NCBI GenBank assembly: GCA_964414815.1
Contig: CAYPXY010000021.1
Span: 4,843-68,842, forward strand
Direction of reading: 5' to 3'
From: Mariniblastus sp964414815
GTDB taxonomy: Bacteria; Planctomycetota; Planctomycetia; Pirellulales; Pirellulaceae
Length of the DNA stretch: 64,000 bases
The translations under genes and the position numbers were made by a program. Shown one piece after another: positions 36,096 through 44,651 of this stretch. How positions within the stretch are numbered: the first letter of the stretch is position 1; every line of letters starts with the position of its first letter. The notes beneath the pieces were generated by a model, which saw nothing but the letters and a program-made list of their open reading frames with translations, made no database searches and was not told the DNA's origin.

Positions 36096-36458
36096 TCTGG
36101 TACGATTTCAACCGCCGGTCGCCTTACACAACTTTTCGAGCAACCATGATTAAAAAAAAAGTAGCTTTTCCTAGCAATCCTTCAGATGTTGCGGTCAATT
36201 TGGATATCTGCAGAGTTAAAAAGATATAAGTCAAACTAAAGTTCAGTAGTCAGATCGGGAGATTGAATTTTCTCGGCGTCCGACGCTGAGGTTAACTTCT
36301 GAAGCAGAAATTTACCTCTAGTCAATCGACTCAAAACGTATTTTTCCGAGCAGAAAAAAGTTGCGTTGAGCGTCGGTTCGTGGGGCTTGTCATAAGTACC
36401 TTTAAAGGCTACTGGTTATGCCTATCTGCCGTTGATAGCAAGAGTAACGGAAAAGTCC
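36096..36458. other. Gene-free segment after the four-gene operon
   Basis: About 360 bp, AT-rich, no credible gene. A CCGCCGGTCGCCTTAC segment at 36111-36126 repeats the sequence seen on the other side of the island at ~29794-29809, which may reflect a duplicated boundary or simply an interspersed repeat. Confidence 0.45.
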
Positions 36459-36486
36459 CTCAAAGTGGTAGTACTGCCACTTTGAG
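36459..36486. repeat. 10-bp-arm palindrome upstream of integrase remnant
   Basis: CTCAAAGTGG (36459-36468) and CCACTTTGAG (36477-36486) are perfect inverted arms around TAGTACTG. It ends 26 bp before the integrase ATG, a position expected for an operator or core recombination site of that element. Confidence 0.75.
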
Positions 36487-36512
36487 TGCCAGAACTTTTT
36501 CGGAGCACTCCC

Positions 36513-36988
36513 ATGCCGTCAAATCCTGTCCCCGCCTACCGGTTGCACAAGCCGTCCGGCCAAGTCCGCGTCATCGTCAACGGGCAACATGTCTATCTGG
36601 GAAAGTACGATTCCCCATAAAGCCGGGCCAAATACGGCAGGCTGATCGCTGAACTCGCCCAACCAGCCATTTCTGTGGCTGAACCGACTCACACAGTTCC
36701 TTCAAGGACCTTTCTTGTATCAGAGGTCCTTTGTATGTTTTTGGAATTCGCGGAGCGCTACTACGTGAAAAAGGAGAACCCACCAAGGAGTACAAGGCAA
36801 TGATCGATTCCGCCGGTCTGGTCAATAACCTGTATGGTGACATCTTGGCGAACGAGTTTGGCCCCCTCAAACTGAAAGCGATCCGGCAAAGCCTGATTGA
36901 TCGCCAGCTCTGCCGAGTCGAAATCAACAAGCGAATCGGACGTGTCAAGCGGATCTTCAAATGGGCTGTTGGGCAGAAAATCCCTTGA
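36513..36988 (+). pseudogene. Decayed tyrosine recombinase (integrase) N-terminal half
   Basis: It reads MPSNPVPAYRLHKPSGQVRV then GQHVYLGKYDSP before an in-frame TAA at 36618-36620. It continues in the same frame (SRAKYGRLIAELAQP...EFAERYYVKK) to about 36770, where a one-base deletion shifts it to the frame reading GEPTKEYKAMIDSAGLV...INKRIGRVKRIFKWAVGQ. This is the SAM-like core-binding N-terminus of planctomycete phage-type integrases; the catalytic R-H-R-Y domain is lost after 36988. At least three lesions, so it is inactive. Confidence 0.75.
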
Positions 36989-37454
36989 TTTCACGGCTCA
37001 AACGGCGCATCCGCGCTTCGCTGACAAAGCAGTCGCCAAATCCTGAGCCAATGCTTCGATCCGAGCCTTCTTTTCAGCACTTATTTCCATCCCTGTTTAC
37101 CTCATCCTGTACAGTTTCACATCCATCGGCTGTTCCCTAAGCCAATTTCAAGCCCAAAGTATCTCATCTTTCCATGGCTTTGCAAACTGCGACTTGCACC
37201 CAAGTTTTCCAGGTTTTCCGCAAGTGAGACAAACTGCCTTTCGCGGACAGCAAGATTCGACTATCGTTTTAGGAGGTAGTTTTTAACATCCATGCCTGAT
37301 TCCTTTGTTTCGAGTCTTCAGAAAACCCAAATAGAGGCGATTAGGCTTTTGTGTGTCTATACCAGTTCTATATTGCGTGGCGTTGAGCGAGAAGTGTCGA
37401 TAATTGACGCCAAATGGATCTCGATCAGGTGCAAGATTGTTTAGCTGAGCGTTA
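36989..37454. other. Gene-free segment between integrase remnant and helicase fusion
   Basis: 466 bp. The only frame noticed is a 30-codon minus-strand one (37090-36998, MEISAEKKARIEALAQDLAT...) that may be the start of a lost gene. Otherwise nothing recognisable. The promoter for the 37455 gene should lie here. Confidence 0.4.
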
Positions 37455-40400
37455 ATGACTGACTCTCCCTTCCTCCAATTATCGGACGCCGAATGGATCG
37501 CTTCCAACGAGGATGCGTTCGCGATCTTTGACCGATTTCCGGTAAGTCCAAACCACGCTTTGGTGATCACGAAACGCCTTGTTCCTACCTGGTTTGATGC
37601 CACGCCTCGTGAACAAGCGTCGCTGATGGAGCTGGTTAACGTCGTGAAGCTGTTGCTTGACGACCGTTTGAATCCCAAACCGGATGGCTACAACGTGGGC
37701 TTCAACTGCGGCTCGGCCGCAGGGCAGACGGTTGATCATGTTCATATTCATGTCATCCCTCGCTATCGAGGCGATGTGGAGGATCCCCGAGGCGGCGTTC
37801 GTTACGTTATCCCCAGCAAAGCAAACTATCTGAAGGCACCCAGATCCAGATCGGATTCGACCAGCCTGCAACTGACGACTGGGCATCCAGATTCGCCGCT
37901 GTGGGAACAATTGTCATGGCGAATCGCTGGGGCAAGACGTATCGATGTGCTGGCGTCGTTCGTTCAATTGTCTGGGTTGGATGTGGTCGAGGAGCGGCTG
38001 TTCGATGCATTGCGCAATGGGGCTCGTATTCGAATTCTCGCCAGCGACTATCTCTTCATTTCCGATCCACTGGCGCTTCGGCGGTTGCTCGGTTGGTGTG
38101 AACTTGACGCGGAGGATCGCGATACACGGCAGTTGTTCGTGAAGCTGATCGAGATGCTCAAGATCCCGACACGACCAGCATCGTTTCATCCGAAAGCTTG
38201 GTTGATCGCGGATGATCACAGCGAGTTTTTCTCCGTGGGCAGCAGTAATCTTTCAAAGCCCGCGCTGCAAACCGGTATCGAATGGAACCTACTGTCTACC
38301 ACGGATGTGAGTTCAAGCACGCATGCAGTGGTCGCTTCCGAATTTGAGCAACTTTGGGAGCTCGCGTCGCCACTTACGATTGATCTCGTTGATGCATACT
38401 CGGTTCAAGCCAAGAAGTATCGCGCAGAACACTTTGAACCCGAATCAGAGGATCAGCGCGAGACGCCGCTTGTGCCTCGCCCATGGCAAATCGCGGCGCT
38501 GGAGTCGTTGGCAAGGATTCGCGACGCAGGCTACACGCGGGCTCTCGTTGCCGTCGCTACGGGAATGGGAAAGACTTGGCTAGCTGCGTTCGATGCAAGG
38601 CAGGTAGGGCAACGTCTGGAACGACGGCCACGGGTGTTGGTGATTGCTCACCGCGCCCACATACTCGCGCAAGCCGAAGCCGCGCTGTCACGAGTGCTTG
38701 ATGCGGCGTTCGTAAATGGCGAGACCGCATGGTACATCGGCGATCGCAATGAGTTGGGCGGCGACTTGGTCATTGCGTCAGTGCAAAAACTGTCGCGGCC
38801 CGATGGGCTGGAACGCATTGCACAAGAGCATTTCGATTACGTGATCGTCGATGAAGTTCATCACGCGCACGCGCCGAGTTATCGGCGCGTGCTTTCAAAA
38901 ATCCAAGCCGACTTCATTCTAGGACTCACGGCGACTCCCGAACGCGCCGACGGATATGATGTCGTTTCGATCTTTGACGACAATCTGGCCTATCATGCGA
39001 CCATTGGTGATGGCATCACGGAAGAATCGCTCGTGCCGTTTCATTACGTTGGCATCAAGGATACTGTTGATTTCCAACAAATACCTTGGCGAAACGGCCG
39101 GTTTGATCTCGCAGAGCTTGAAGAGCGAGTGGTTCGCAGTGAACGAATGGATCGGCTATGGTCGGCACTTGAGAAACATCCAGCCGAACGCACACTGATT
39201 TTCTGCTGCTCGCGGCGTCACGCATTGTTCGTTCGGGACTGGTTGCGATTTAAAGGCACCACGTCGGCCGCAGTTTTTTCAGGGGGCGGCGGAGATAGTT
39301 GCGCTGAATCGCTCAAGCGGTTGTGTACGGGTGAGTTGCAGACGCTTTGCGTGGTCGACATGTTCAACGAAGGACTCGACATCCCCGCCGTCGATCGCGT
39401 AGTAATGCTTCGTCCCACGGAATCGAAGGTCATCTTTCTGCAACAGCTCGGTCGAGGCTTACGGGCGAGCGAGGGGAAAGCTCATCTACTGGTTATCGAT
39501 TTCGTCGGCAACCACCGAATCTTTGCACAGAGATTGGTCCATCTGCTTTCGCTGAGTTCGAACTCAACCGGATGGCAGTTACTTCGAGGCTGGCTAAACG
39601 GGACGCCGCCGGAGTTGCCTTCGGGCTGCCTCCTCGATGTTGAACTCGACGCCAAAGACATGCTTCGGCAGTTCTTGCCACAAGGTGCTACGGCAGGAAT
39701 TGAAGCCTATCGCGCGATCCGCGATGAGCTGGCAAGAAAGCCGACGATGCTAGAAATGTTTGTTCGAGGTTATCTGCCGAGAACCATTTCTGTGGCACAA
39801 GGAAACTGGTTCGCATTTGCCGAACACGAGGGCGATTTGAACGATGAGGAAAAAGCAGTCGTCGCCAGTCGCAGCGATTGGTTTCGCGCGCTCGAAACAA
39901 CGAGCTTAAACAAGTCGTACAAGATGGTCGTTTTGCGTGTTTTGCTCGATCGAGGGCAGTTGTTCGATGGGGTGGACGTTACAGAGCTGTCGAGAGCTTG
40001 TCGTCGTTTCATGGAGGGGCATCAAGTGCTTCGTCGTGACTTGGAAGGAGATGGTCATGCACTGGATCACAGTCAAGCGGACGACACAGACTGGATTCAG
40101 TGGTGGATCAAGTGGCCGATCGGTCGCTGGCTGGATCAGCAGAAGGGTACAACTTGGTTTGTACTGAAAAACAACCATTTCAAGCTGGATGTCGATTGCC
40201 CTGAGCACTTACGAGCGGCGTTCATCGCGATGACCGAGGAGATCGTTGATTGGCGTCTGGCGGCATACTCAAAGAGTCGTGGTCTCACTTCCGTCTCCAT
40301 GACAGAAGCAACGTTCACAGCAAAGGTTTCACACGCAGGTGGAAAGCCCATTCTATTTGTTCCCGATAAGACCAAATTGCCGGCTCGTCCCGTCGGTCTA

Positions 40401-41147
40401 ACATCGGTTCAACTTCCCGACGGAGCTGCGTGGGCGTTCAAGTTTGTGAAGATTGCCTGCAATGTTGCCATGCCTGAAGGAACTCAGGTAAACCAGCTCG
40501 GCAGTCTGCTGACGGAATGGTTCGGACCTAGTGCGGGACTGCCTGGGACTAACTTCAACGTTCGGTTCAACTTCGCTGACGGCGTATGGCACGCTGCGCC
40601 AATGACCATCACCGCATTGACTTCAATGGACTCCAGCACAGTCGAACCTCAAAGTCCCACAGTTCTAGCGAAGGTTTCAAGAGCAGCAAAGTTTACAACG
40701 CATGTCCCCGTGTACGATCTTGTTGCAGCAGCAGGCTCCTGGGGCCCTGAAGGAAGTCCGCAGATGATTGGCTGGCTCGAAGCGCCGAATCGTCGTCTGA
40801 AAGAAGGTATGTTTGCAGCATGGGTGTCAGGGCGTTCGATGGAGCCGCGAATTCCGACTGGATCATGGTGCTTGTTCCGCCCCTGTCCGACGGGCTCGCG
40901 AAACGGCAAGTTGGTCTTGGTCCAAGTGAACACACACACCGATCCCGAAGACGGTGGCCGGTATACGGTGAAAAAGTATCAATCGACGAAGCGAGTTTCC
41001 AATGAAGGCTGGGAGCACGAGAGCATCGAATTGCAGCCCTTGAATCCAGATCCAAAGTTCAAGCCAATAAAAATTACGGCTGATGACGCGGACTCCATGA
41101 GAATCATTGGCGAGTTTGTCACGGTGCTATCTCCAGACCCGCAATAA
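37455..41147 (+). CDS. HIT - phospholipase D-like - SF2 helicase - S24 peptidase fusion
   Basis: A 1230-residue multidomain protein. Residues 1-125 are a HIT-family nucleotide hydrolase with the HVHIHVIP triad (95-102). Residues ~150-310 are a PLD-like nuclease with HPK (245-247) and the GSSN element (262-265). Residues ~340-740 are an SF2 helicase: ATGMGKT (368-374), DEVHH (466-470), GLTATPER, and a motif V/VI region ending QLGRGLRAS. A DUF3427-like middle region follows. The last ~110 residues are LexA/S24-like: SGRSMEP with the nucleophile Ser ~1128 and the general-base Lys in YTVKKYQ ~1173. SF2-PLD-DUF3427 proteins occur in defence islands; the HIT and S24 ends suggest regulated self-cleavage. 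It stands alone as a transcription unit. Confidence 0.85.
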   Translation: MTDSPFLQLSDAEWIASNEDAFAIFDRFPVSPNHALVITKRLVPTWFDATPREQASLMELVNVVKLLLDDRLNPKPDGYNVGFNCGSAAGQTVDHVHIHVIPRYRGDVEDPRGGVRYVIPSKANYLKAPRSRSDSTSLQLTTGHPDSPLWEQLSWRIAGARRIDVLASFVQLSGLDVVEERLFDALRNGARIRILASDYLFISDPLALRRLLGWCELDAEDRDTRQLFVKLIEMLKIPTRPASFHPKAWLIADDHSEFFSVGSSNLSKPALQTGIEWNLLSTTDVSSSTHAVVASEFEQLWELASPLTIDLVDAYSVQAKKYRAEHFEPESEDQRETPLVPRPWQIAALESLARIRDAGYTRALVAVATGMGKTWLAAFDARQVGQRLERRPRVLVIAHRAHILAQAEAALSRVLDAAFVNGETAWYIGDRNELGGDLVIASVQKLSRPDGLERIAQEHFDYVIVDEVHHAHAPSYRRVLSKIQADFILGLTATPERADGYDVVSIFDDNLAYHATIGDGITEESLVPFHYVGIKDTVDFQQIPWRNGRFDLAELEERVVRSERMDRLWSALEKHPAERTLIFCCSRRHALFVRDWLRFKGTTSAAVFSGGGGDSCAESLKRLCTGELQTLCVVDMFNEGLDIPAVDRVVMLRPTESKVIFLQQLGRGLRASEGKAHLLVIDFVGNHRIFAQRLVHLLSLSSNSTGWQLLRGWLNGTPPELPSGCLLDVELDAKDMLRQFLPQGATAGIEAYRAIRDELARKPTMLEMFVRGYLPRTISVAQGNWFAFAEHEGDLNDEEKAVVASRSDWFRALETTSLNKSYKMVVLRVLLDRGQLFDGVDVTELSRACRRFMEGHQVLRRDLEGDGHALDHSQADDTDWIQWWIKWPIGRWLDQQKGTTWFVLKNNHFKLDVDCPEHLRAAFIAMTEEIVDWRLAAYSKSRGLTSVSMTEATFTAKVSHAGGKPILFVPDKTKLPARPVGLTSVQLPDGAAWAFKFVKIACNVAMPEGTQVNQLGSLLTEWFGPSAGLPGTNFNVRFNFADGVWHAAPMTITALTSMDSSTVEPQSPTVLAKVSRAAKFTTHVPVYDLVAAAGSWGPEGSPQMIGWLEAPNRRLKEGMFAAWVSGRSMEPRIPTGSWCLFRPCPTGSRNGKLVLVQVNTHTDPEDGGRYTVKKYQSTKRVSNEGWEHESIELQPLNPDPKFKPIKITADDADSMRIIGEFVTVLSPDPQ

Positions 41148-41375
41148 CCAGCAAAATCAGATTCTGCGCAGTTGGCATCGTCACTCATGGCCGGCCAATG
41201 CGCCAAATGTCGCGATGTCCACTGTATCTACAACGCTACCCAATGGTGAGTCTCTACGTTACGATGGAGGTAACGGATTCATTTGGCGTAGCCCTGTTCT
41301 GTTGATCGCTTCATGTCTCTGGAAGAGATTGTGCATCGTAGATGGGAGAATTGATAGCCGAGACGAAAGGGAAGG

Positions 41376-41733
41376 TCTGGGTGATCAATTCAGAATCTGC
41401 TTCGAATGGGTGTTCATATGTTTTGATAGGAGTATTGAGATGCAGATCGAGTGTAGCGCATTGGGTACGTTACCCACAGTCATATTCCAACGAAGAAACC
41501 TCTCAGAGAACGGGCCAGCGTCCATGCATGCGCTCGTTTTTGATTCCGTAGGTGCCGCCAAGGCTGAGGCCGAGCTTATTGAACGTCAGGAACATCTGCG
41601 ATTGATTGCTGTCGTAGACGCTGTTGTCAAGATTGGGAATGGATAACACCCGCGTCACACGCACGACGCACGCGAGTAGCGATTGCGACTTCCGCCCAAT
41701 CATCCCGGGCATGCTTGTCTGATATAATCAGGA
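41376..41733. repeat. Direct repeat, copy 1 (flanks the DarTG region)
   Basis: 358 bp matching 44643-44993 almost base for base, with about a dozen substitutions and one ~7-bp indel (CGACGCACGCG versus CGTG near 41669). Both copies contain the same 68-codon frame and end in TATAATCAGGA. The two copies are in the same orientation, 3.3 kb apart, with a CoA-binding protein gene and DarTG between them. Confidence 0.9.
41440..41646 (+). CDS. 68-residue protein of unknown function, copy 1
   Basis: Starts at the ATG at 41440 with AGGAG 7 bp upstream; begins MQIECSALGTLPTVIFQRRN and ends VVDAVVKIGNG. No domain recognised; no membrane segment. The second copy at 44707 differs by six codons, of which four are silent (CTT/TTA, GAA/GAG, CTG/TTG, GCT/GCC), one is Ile/Val and one Leu/Ser. 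This supports the frame being translated and under selection. Confidence 0.6.
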   Translation: MQIECSALGTLPTVIFQRRNLSENGPASMHALVFDSVGAAKAEAELIERQEHLRLIAVVDAVVKIGNG

Positions 41734-42008
41734 CAGATTGATCTGAGGGATTTGACCTATGGGCTGAATCTCAAATCTGCGTTCATCAGCGACATCTGCG
41801 GTTAACTTCTTGAGTACCGGTGTCCATTGTGAGCTTGGGACGGGGGCTGCAATATGTCGAACCTGAAAAGTATTTTGAATCAACCGAGCGAAAGATCCAA
41901 TAGTGGACCAAGCGGAACGAACATTGCTGATGTCTCTCGGGTATGTCGGGTATAATCAGGACTAACCAAATTTCGCCAACCCCTCGCAGACTCCCGCCAC
42001 TCTTTTCC
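41734..42008. other. Intergenic region with a gene fragment and a TATAAT box
   Basis: Positions 41736-41755 are identical over 20 bases to 45193-45212, inside the secreted-protein gene that follows the second direct repeat. TATAATCAGGA recurs here at 41951-41961 and also ends both direct repeats; its TATAAT is a possible -10 box for the CoA-binding protein gene at 42009. No complete gene. Confidence 0.45.
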
Positions 42009-42416
42009 ATGTTCCACCAGTCGATCAACGATTTCATCAACGCCCGTTCGTTTGCGGTCGCGGGGGCTTCTCAAGACCAGAACAAGTATGGGAATCTTAT
42101 TTTTCGCAAACTGGTGGCTTCGGGGCGGCAAGTTTTTCCTTTGAATCCAACCGCGAATCAAGTCGAAGGCCATGAGGCGTATCCAAGCCTTGATGCTCTG
42201 CCGTTCGTACCCGAAGCACTTTCGATTGTGACACCTCCCGCCATCACTGAGTATGTGGTTGCCGATGCGATTCGGCTGGGGGTGAAGCATCTCTGGATGC
42301 AACCGGGAGCGGAATCACCGGCCGCGAGCGAGGCAGCCCGCACTGCCGGTTTGAACGTGATTGATGACGGGAGCTGCCTATTGGTTATGCTGGCTCTTGT
42401 TCCCGGAACGGAATGA
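42009..42416 (+). CDS. CoA-binding domain protein (YccU-like)
   Basis: 135 residues from the ATG at 42009. It is a Rossmann-type CoA_binding domain protein: FAVAGASQDQNKYGN near the N-terminus, FPLNPTA, SIVTPP and HLWMQPGAES are the usual blocks of this family of small stand-alone proteins. A start 22 codons upstream is possible but adds an unlikely leader. A conserved housekeeping-type gene lying between the two direct repeats. Confidence 0.85.
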   Translation: MFHQSINDFINARSFAVAGASQDQNKYGNLIFRKLVASGRQVFPLNPTANQVEGHEAYPSLDALPFVPEALSIVTPPAITEYVVADAIRLGVKHLWMQPGAESPAASEAARTAGLNVIDDGSCLLVMLALVPGTE

Positions 42417-42528
42417 ATTCCGTTCTACGACCTAGGCAAGCGTATCTGGGAATCTGTGAACGGTTACCGACCTGGAGACTTCATAAAGAGCTTTGTTGCA
42501 AAATACCGCTTGGGAGTAGAGAACTTAG

Positions 42529-42651
42529 ATGACTGAACGTACCTTACAGATATTGCGAGACTTGGAATTGGTTCGGGAGAACCTTTTGGCGCTATCTGAT
42601 GAGATTTGGCTATCCATCGACCACAACGACGCGGTTGGAGGGCCACTGTGA
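42529..42651 (+). CDS. 40-residue ORF coupled to darT
   Basis: Starts at the ATG at 42529 with GGGAG ~14 bp upstream and reads MTERTLQILRDLELVRENLL, then ALSDEIWLSIDHND. It stops 2 bp before the DarT ATG, so translation would be coupled. The ALSD-IW-IDHND stretch looks like a conserved motif seen from memory in longer small proteins upstream of helicase/defence genes. This may be a shortened version. Confidence 0.5.
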   Translation: MTERTLQILRDLELVRENLLALSDEIWLSIDHNDAVGGPL

Positions 42652-42653
42652 GC

Positions 42654-43286
42654 ATGATCTCGCAGGAGAAGGCCCACATCTTCCGAATTACGCACATTAA
42701 CAACGTGTCGTGGGTGTTCTCCCGTGGCATTCACTGCCGGAACATGGGAGTTCATGACCCGAACTTTCACGAGATTGGCAATCCTGATTTGATCGACAAA
42801 CGAACTCGTCGTCAGGTCCCGATTCCACCTGGTGGAACATTGAGCGACTATGTGCCGTTCTATTTCACGCATTACTCGCCGATGCTCTACAACATCAAGA
42901 CGGGCTATGGCGGGATGTCAAAAACACCGATGGAAGAGATTGTGATTTTTGTATCAAGCCTGCATCGGATTGCTGCGGCAGGGTTGCATTTCGTATTCAC
43001 TGATCAACATGCGTACCCCGTTAGCGCTCGGTATTTTAGTGACTTAAACGATTTGAGCGTCATCGACTGGGGTATACTTGCCGCCCGCGATTTTCAACGG
43101 AATCCAGATGATCCTGGAAAAGTCGAACGATACATGGCTGAAGCCCTTGTTTTCCAGCATGTTCCGCTATCGGCGCTGATGGGCATGGTTTGCTACAGTT
43201 CGGCTGCAGAAAATAAGGTACTGGCCATTCAGGCAGAGTCTGAGGTAAAATTGAATACCGCTGTAAGACCAAATTGGTATTTCTAA
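42654..43286 (+). CDS. darT: DarT-family DNA ADP-ribosyltransferase toxin
   Basis: 210 residues, DUF4433/DarT family. The N-terminal block IFRITHINNVSWVFSRGIHC, the FYFTHYSPMLYNI segment of the NAD-binding region and the C-terminal RYMAEALVFQHVP, which carries the catalytic glutamate, are recognisable. DarT transfers ADP-ribose from NAD+ to thymidine or guanosine bases in single-stranded DNA, stalling replication and blocking phage. Its stop overlaps the DarG start (TAATG). Start chosen at 42654; a GTG two codons upstream is possible. Confidence 0.88.
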   Translation: MISQEKAHIFRITHINNVSWVFSRGIHCRNMGVHDPNFHEIGNPDLIDKRTRRQVPIPPGGTLSDYVPFYFTHYSPMLYNIKTGYGGMSKTPMEEIVIFVSSLHRIAAAGLHFVFTDQHAYPVSARYFSDLNDLSVIDWGILAARDFQRNPDDPGKVERYMAEALVFQHVPLSALMGMVCYSSAAENKVLAIQAESEVKLNTAVRPNWYF

Positions 43287-44362
43287 TGATTCGATATTCA
43301 CAAGGTAATTTACTCGAAGCAGACACCGAAGCACTCGTCAACACGGTCAACGAGGTTGGCGTGATGGGGAAGGGCATCGCACTCATGTTTCGTGACACTT
43401 ATCCCGAGAACAATCGGTTGTACGCAGCAGCCTGTAAAGCGAAGGGGGTCCAGGTCGGCAAGATGTTCGTGGTTCGCGACGGTGACCTGCTGGGTCAGCG
43501 TTGGATCATCAACTTTCCGACTAAGAAACATTGGCGGCATCCCTCGAAGATGGAGTGGATACGAGACGGCTTGAAGGATCTGGTTCGTGTAGTTCGTGAG
43601 AAGAAAATTCAGTCGATTGCTCTGCCACCTCTTGGATGCGGAAATGGTAGGCTTGAATGGTCCCAGGTGCGTGCTGAAATCGAGTTAGCACTTGGTGAAC
43701 TACAAGACGTTGATGTCATTGTCTATGCTCCGACATCACAGTATCAAAATGCAGCCAAGCGTAACGGTGTCGAAGAGCTAACACCAGCTCGAGCTCTGAT
43801 CGCGGAAATGGTTCGCCGTTATTCGGTGCTAGGTATGGATTGCACAAACCTGGAAGTTCAAAAGCTTGGCTGGTTCCTGTCGCGCGTCATCCAAAAACTG
43901 CGGATCGAAGATCCGTTAAAGCTTGACTACGGCGCAAACAAGTACGGCCCTTATGCGGATAGCCTGCGCCACTTACTGGACGGTTTGGACGGCAGCTATC
44001 TACACTGCGAAAAGCGACTGGCAGATGCCGGCCCTGCCGATATCGTTTGGTTCGATGATTCCCGCAAAGATCAGGTGGTAAGCTATTTGGCGGGTCCCGC
44101 AATGAAACCGTATTCAGAGGTGCTTGAGAAAACATCCGAGGTGATTGACGGTTTTGAATCGCCGCTGGGTATGGAATTATTGGCGACGGTTGACTGGATC
44201 TTTATTAATAGCTCTGTCAAAAAAACGCCATCAAGCGTACGTGAAGAGCTCGCTACATGGCCAGGCGGAAAAGCCGTAGCGGATCGCAAAGCGAGACTTT
44301 TTGATGAGCGCCTCATTGGTTTGGCCATAGATCGGCTGAAGGCCTCCATTCTCGCGGGTTAA
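43286..44362 (+). CDS. darG: DarG-family macrodomain antitoxin
   Basis: 358 residues. The N-terminal macrodomain (1-~155) has VNTVNEVGVMGKGIA (18-32) and ALPPLGCGNGRLEW, the ADP-ribose-binding loops. Residues ~165-358 are the DarG C-terminal domain (LEVQKLGWFLSRVIQKL, LDYGANKYGPYADSL). DarG removes ADP-ribose from DNA and also binds DarT. Coupled to darT by a one-base stop/start overlap. Full length for the family. Confidence 0.9.
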   Translation: MIRYSQGNLLEADTEALVNTVNEVGVMGKGIALMFRDTYPENNRLYAAACKAKGVQVGKMFVVRDGDLLGQRWIINFPTKKHWRHPSKMEWIRDGLKDLVRVVREKKIQSIALPPLGCGNGRLEWSQVRAEIELALGELQDVDVIVYAPTSQYQNAAKRNGVEELTPARALIAEMVRRYSVLGMDCTNLEVQKLGWFLSRVIQKLRIEDPLKLDYGANKYGPYADSLRHLLDGLDGSYLHCEKRLADAGPADIVWFDDSRKDQVVSYLAGPAMKPYSEVLEKTSEVIDGFESPLGMELLATVDWIFINSSVKKTPSSVREELATWPGGKAVADRKARLFDERLIGLAIDRLKASILAG

Positions 44363-44429
44363 CGCATAGAATCCGCTTTATCAATGATTTTTTTCGGTTT
44401 TTCTGTAAGGTGCTTGTTCAGTCAGTTGC

Positions 44430-44651
44430 ATGAAAATTTCGTCCCAAGACGGTCGATTGCTCGCTCAGTTGACTGAAGACAAAGACATCGCAGAAGAGTT
44501 TTTCTCCGCTTGCACTATCTTTTAACCGCTTCTTGATACGGTATATGCTGAAGTCGAGTCTGCTGCTGTCGAGTCACACCCGAGATTTCTTCAGTTGATG
44601 CAATCCTATTTGGATGAACGGGTCGTGTTTATAAGTGGAACATCTGGATGA
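44430..44651 (+). pseudogene. Small ORF broken by one in-frame stop
   Basis: Opens MKISSQDGRLLAQLTEDKDI and meets TAA at 44523-44525. The same frame then continues (LLDTVYAEVESAAVE, PRFLQLMQSYLDERVVFISG) to 44651, giving ~73 codons. A single nonsense change or a sequencing error would explain it. Family not recognised. The end runs into the start of direct repeat copy 2. Confidence 0.4.

Noticed and set aside
41107..41439. Upstream extension of the 68-residue ORF to a 179-codon frame
   Set aside because: The extension is not shared by the second copy, whereas the AGGAG-ATG at 41440 is conserved in both.
41342..41551. Alternative frame MGELIAETKGK... overlapping the 68-residue ORF
   Set aside because: Differences between the two repeat copies are mostly silent in the MQIEC frame but not in this one.
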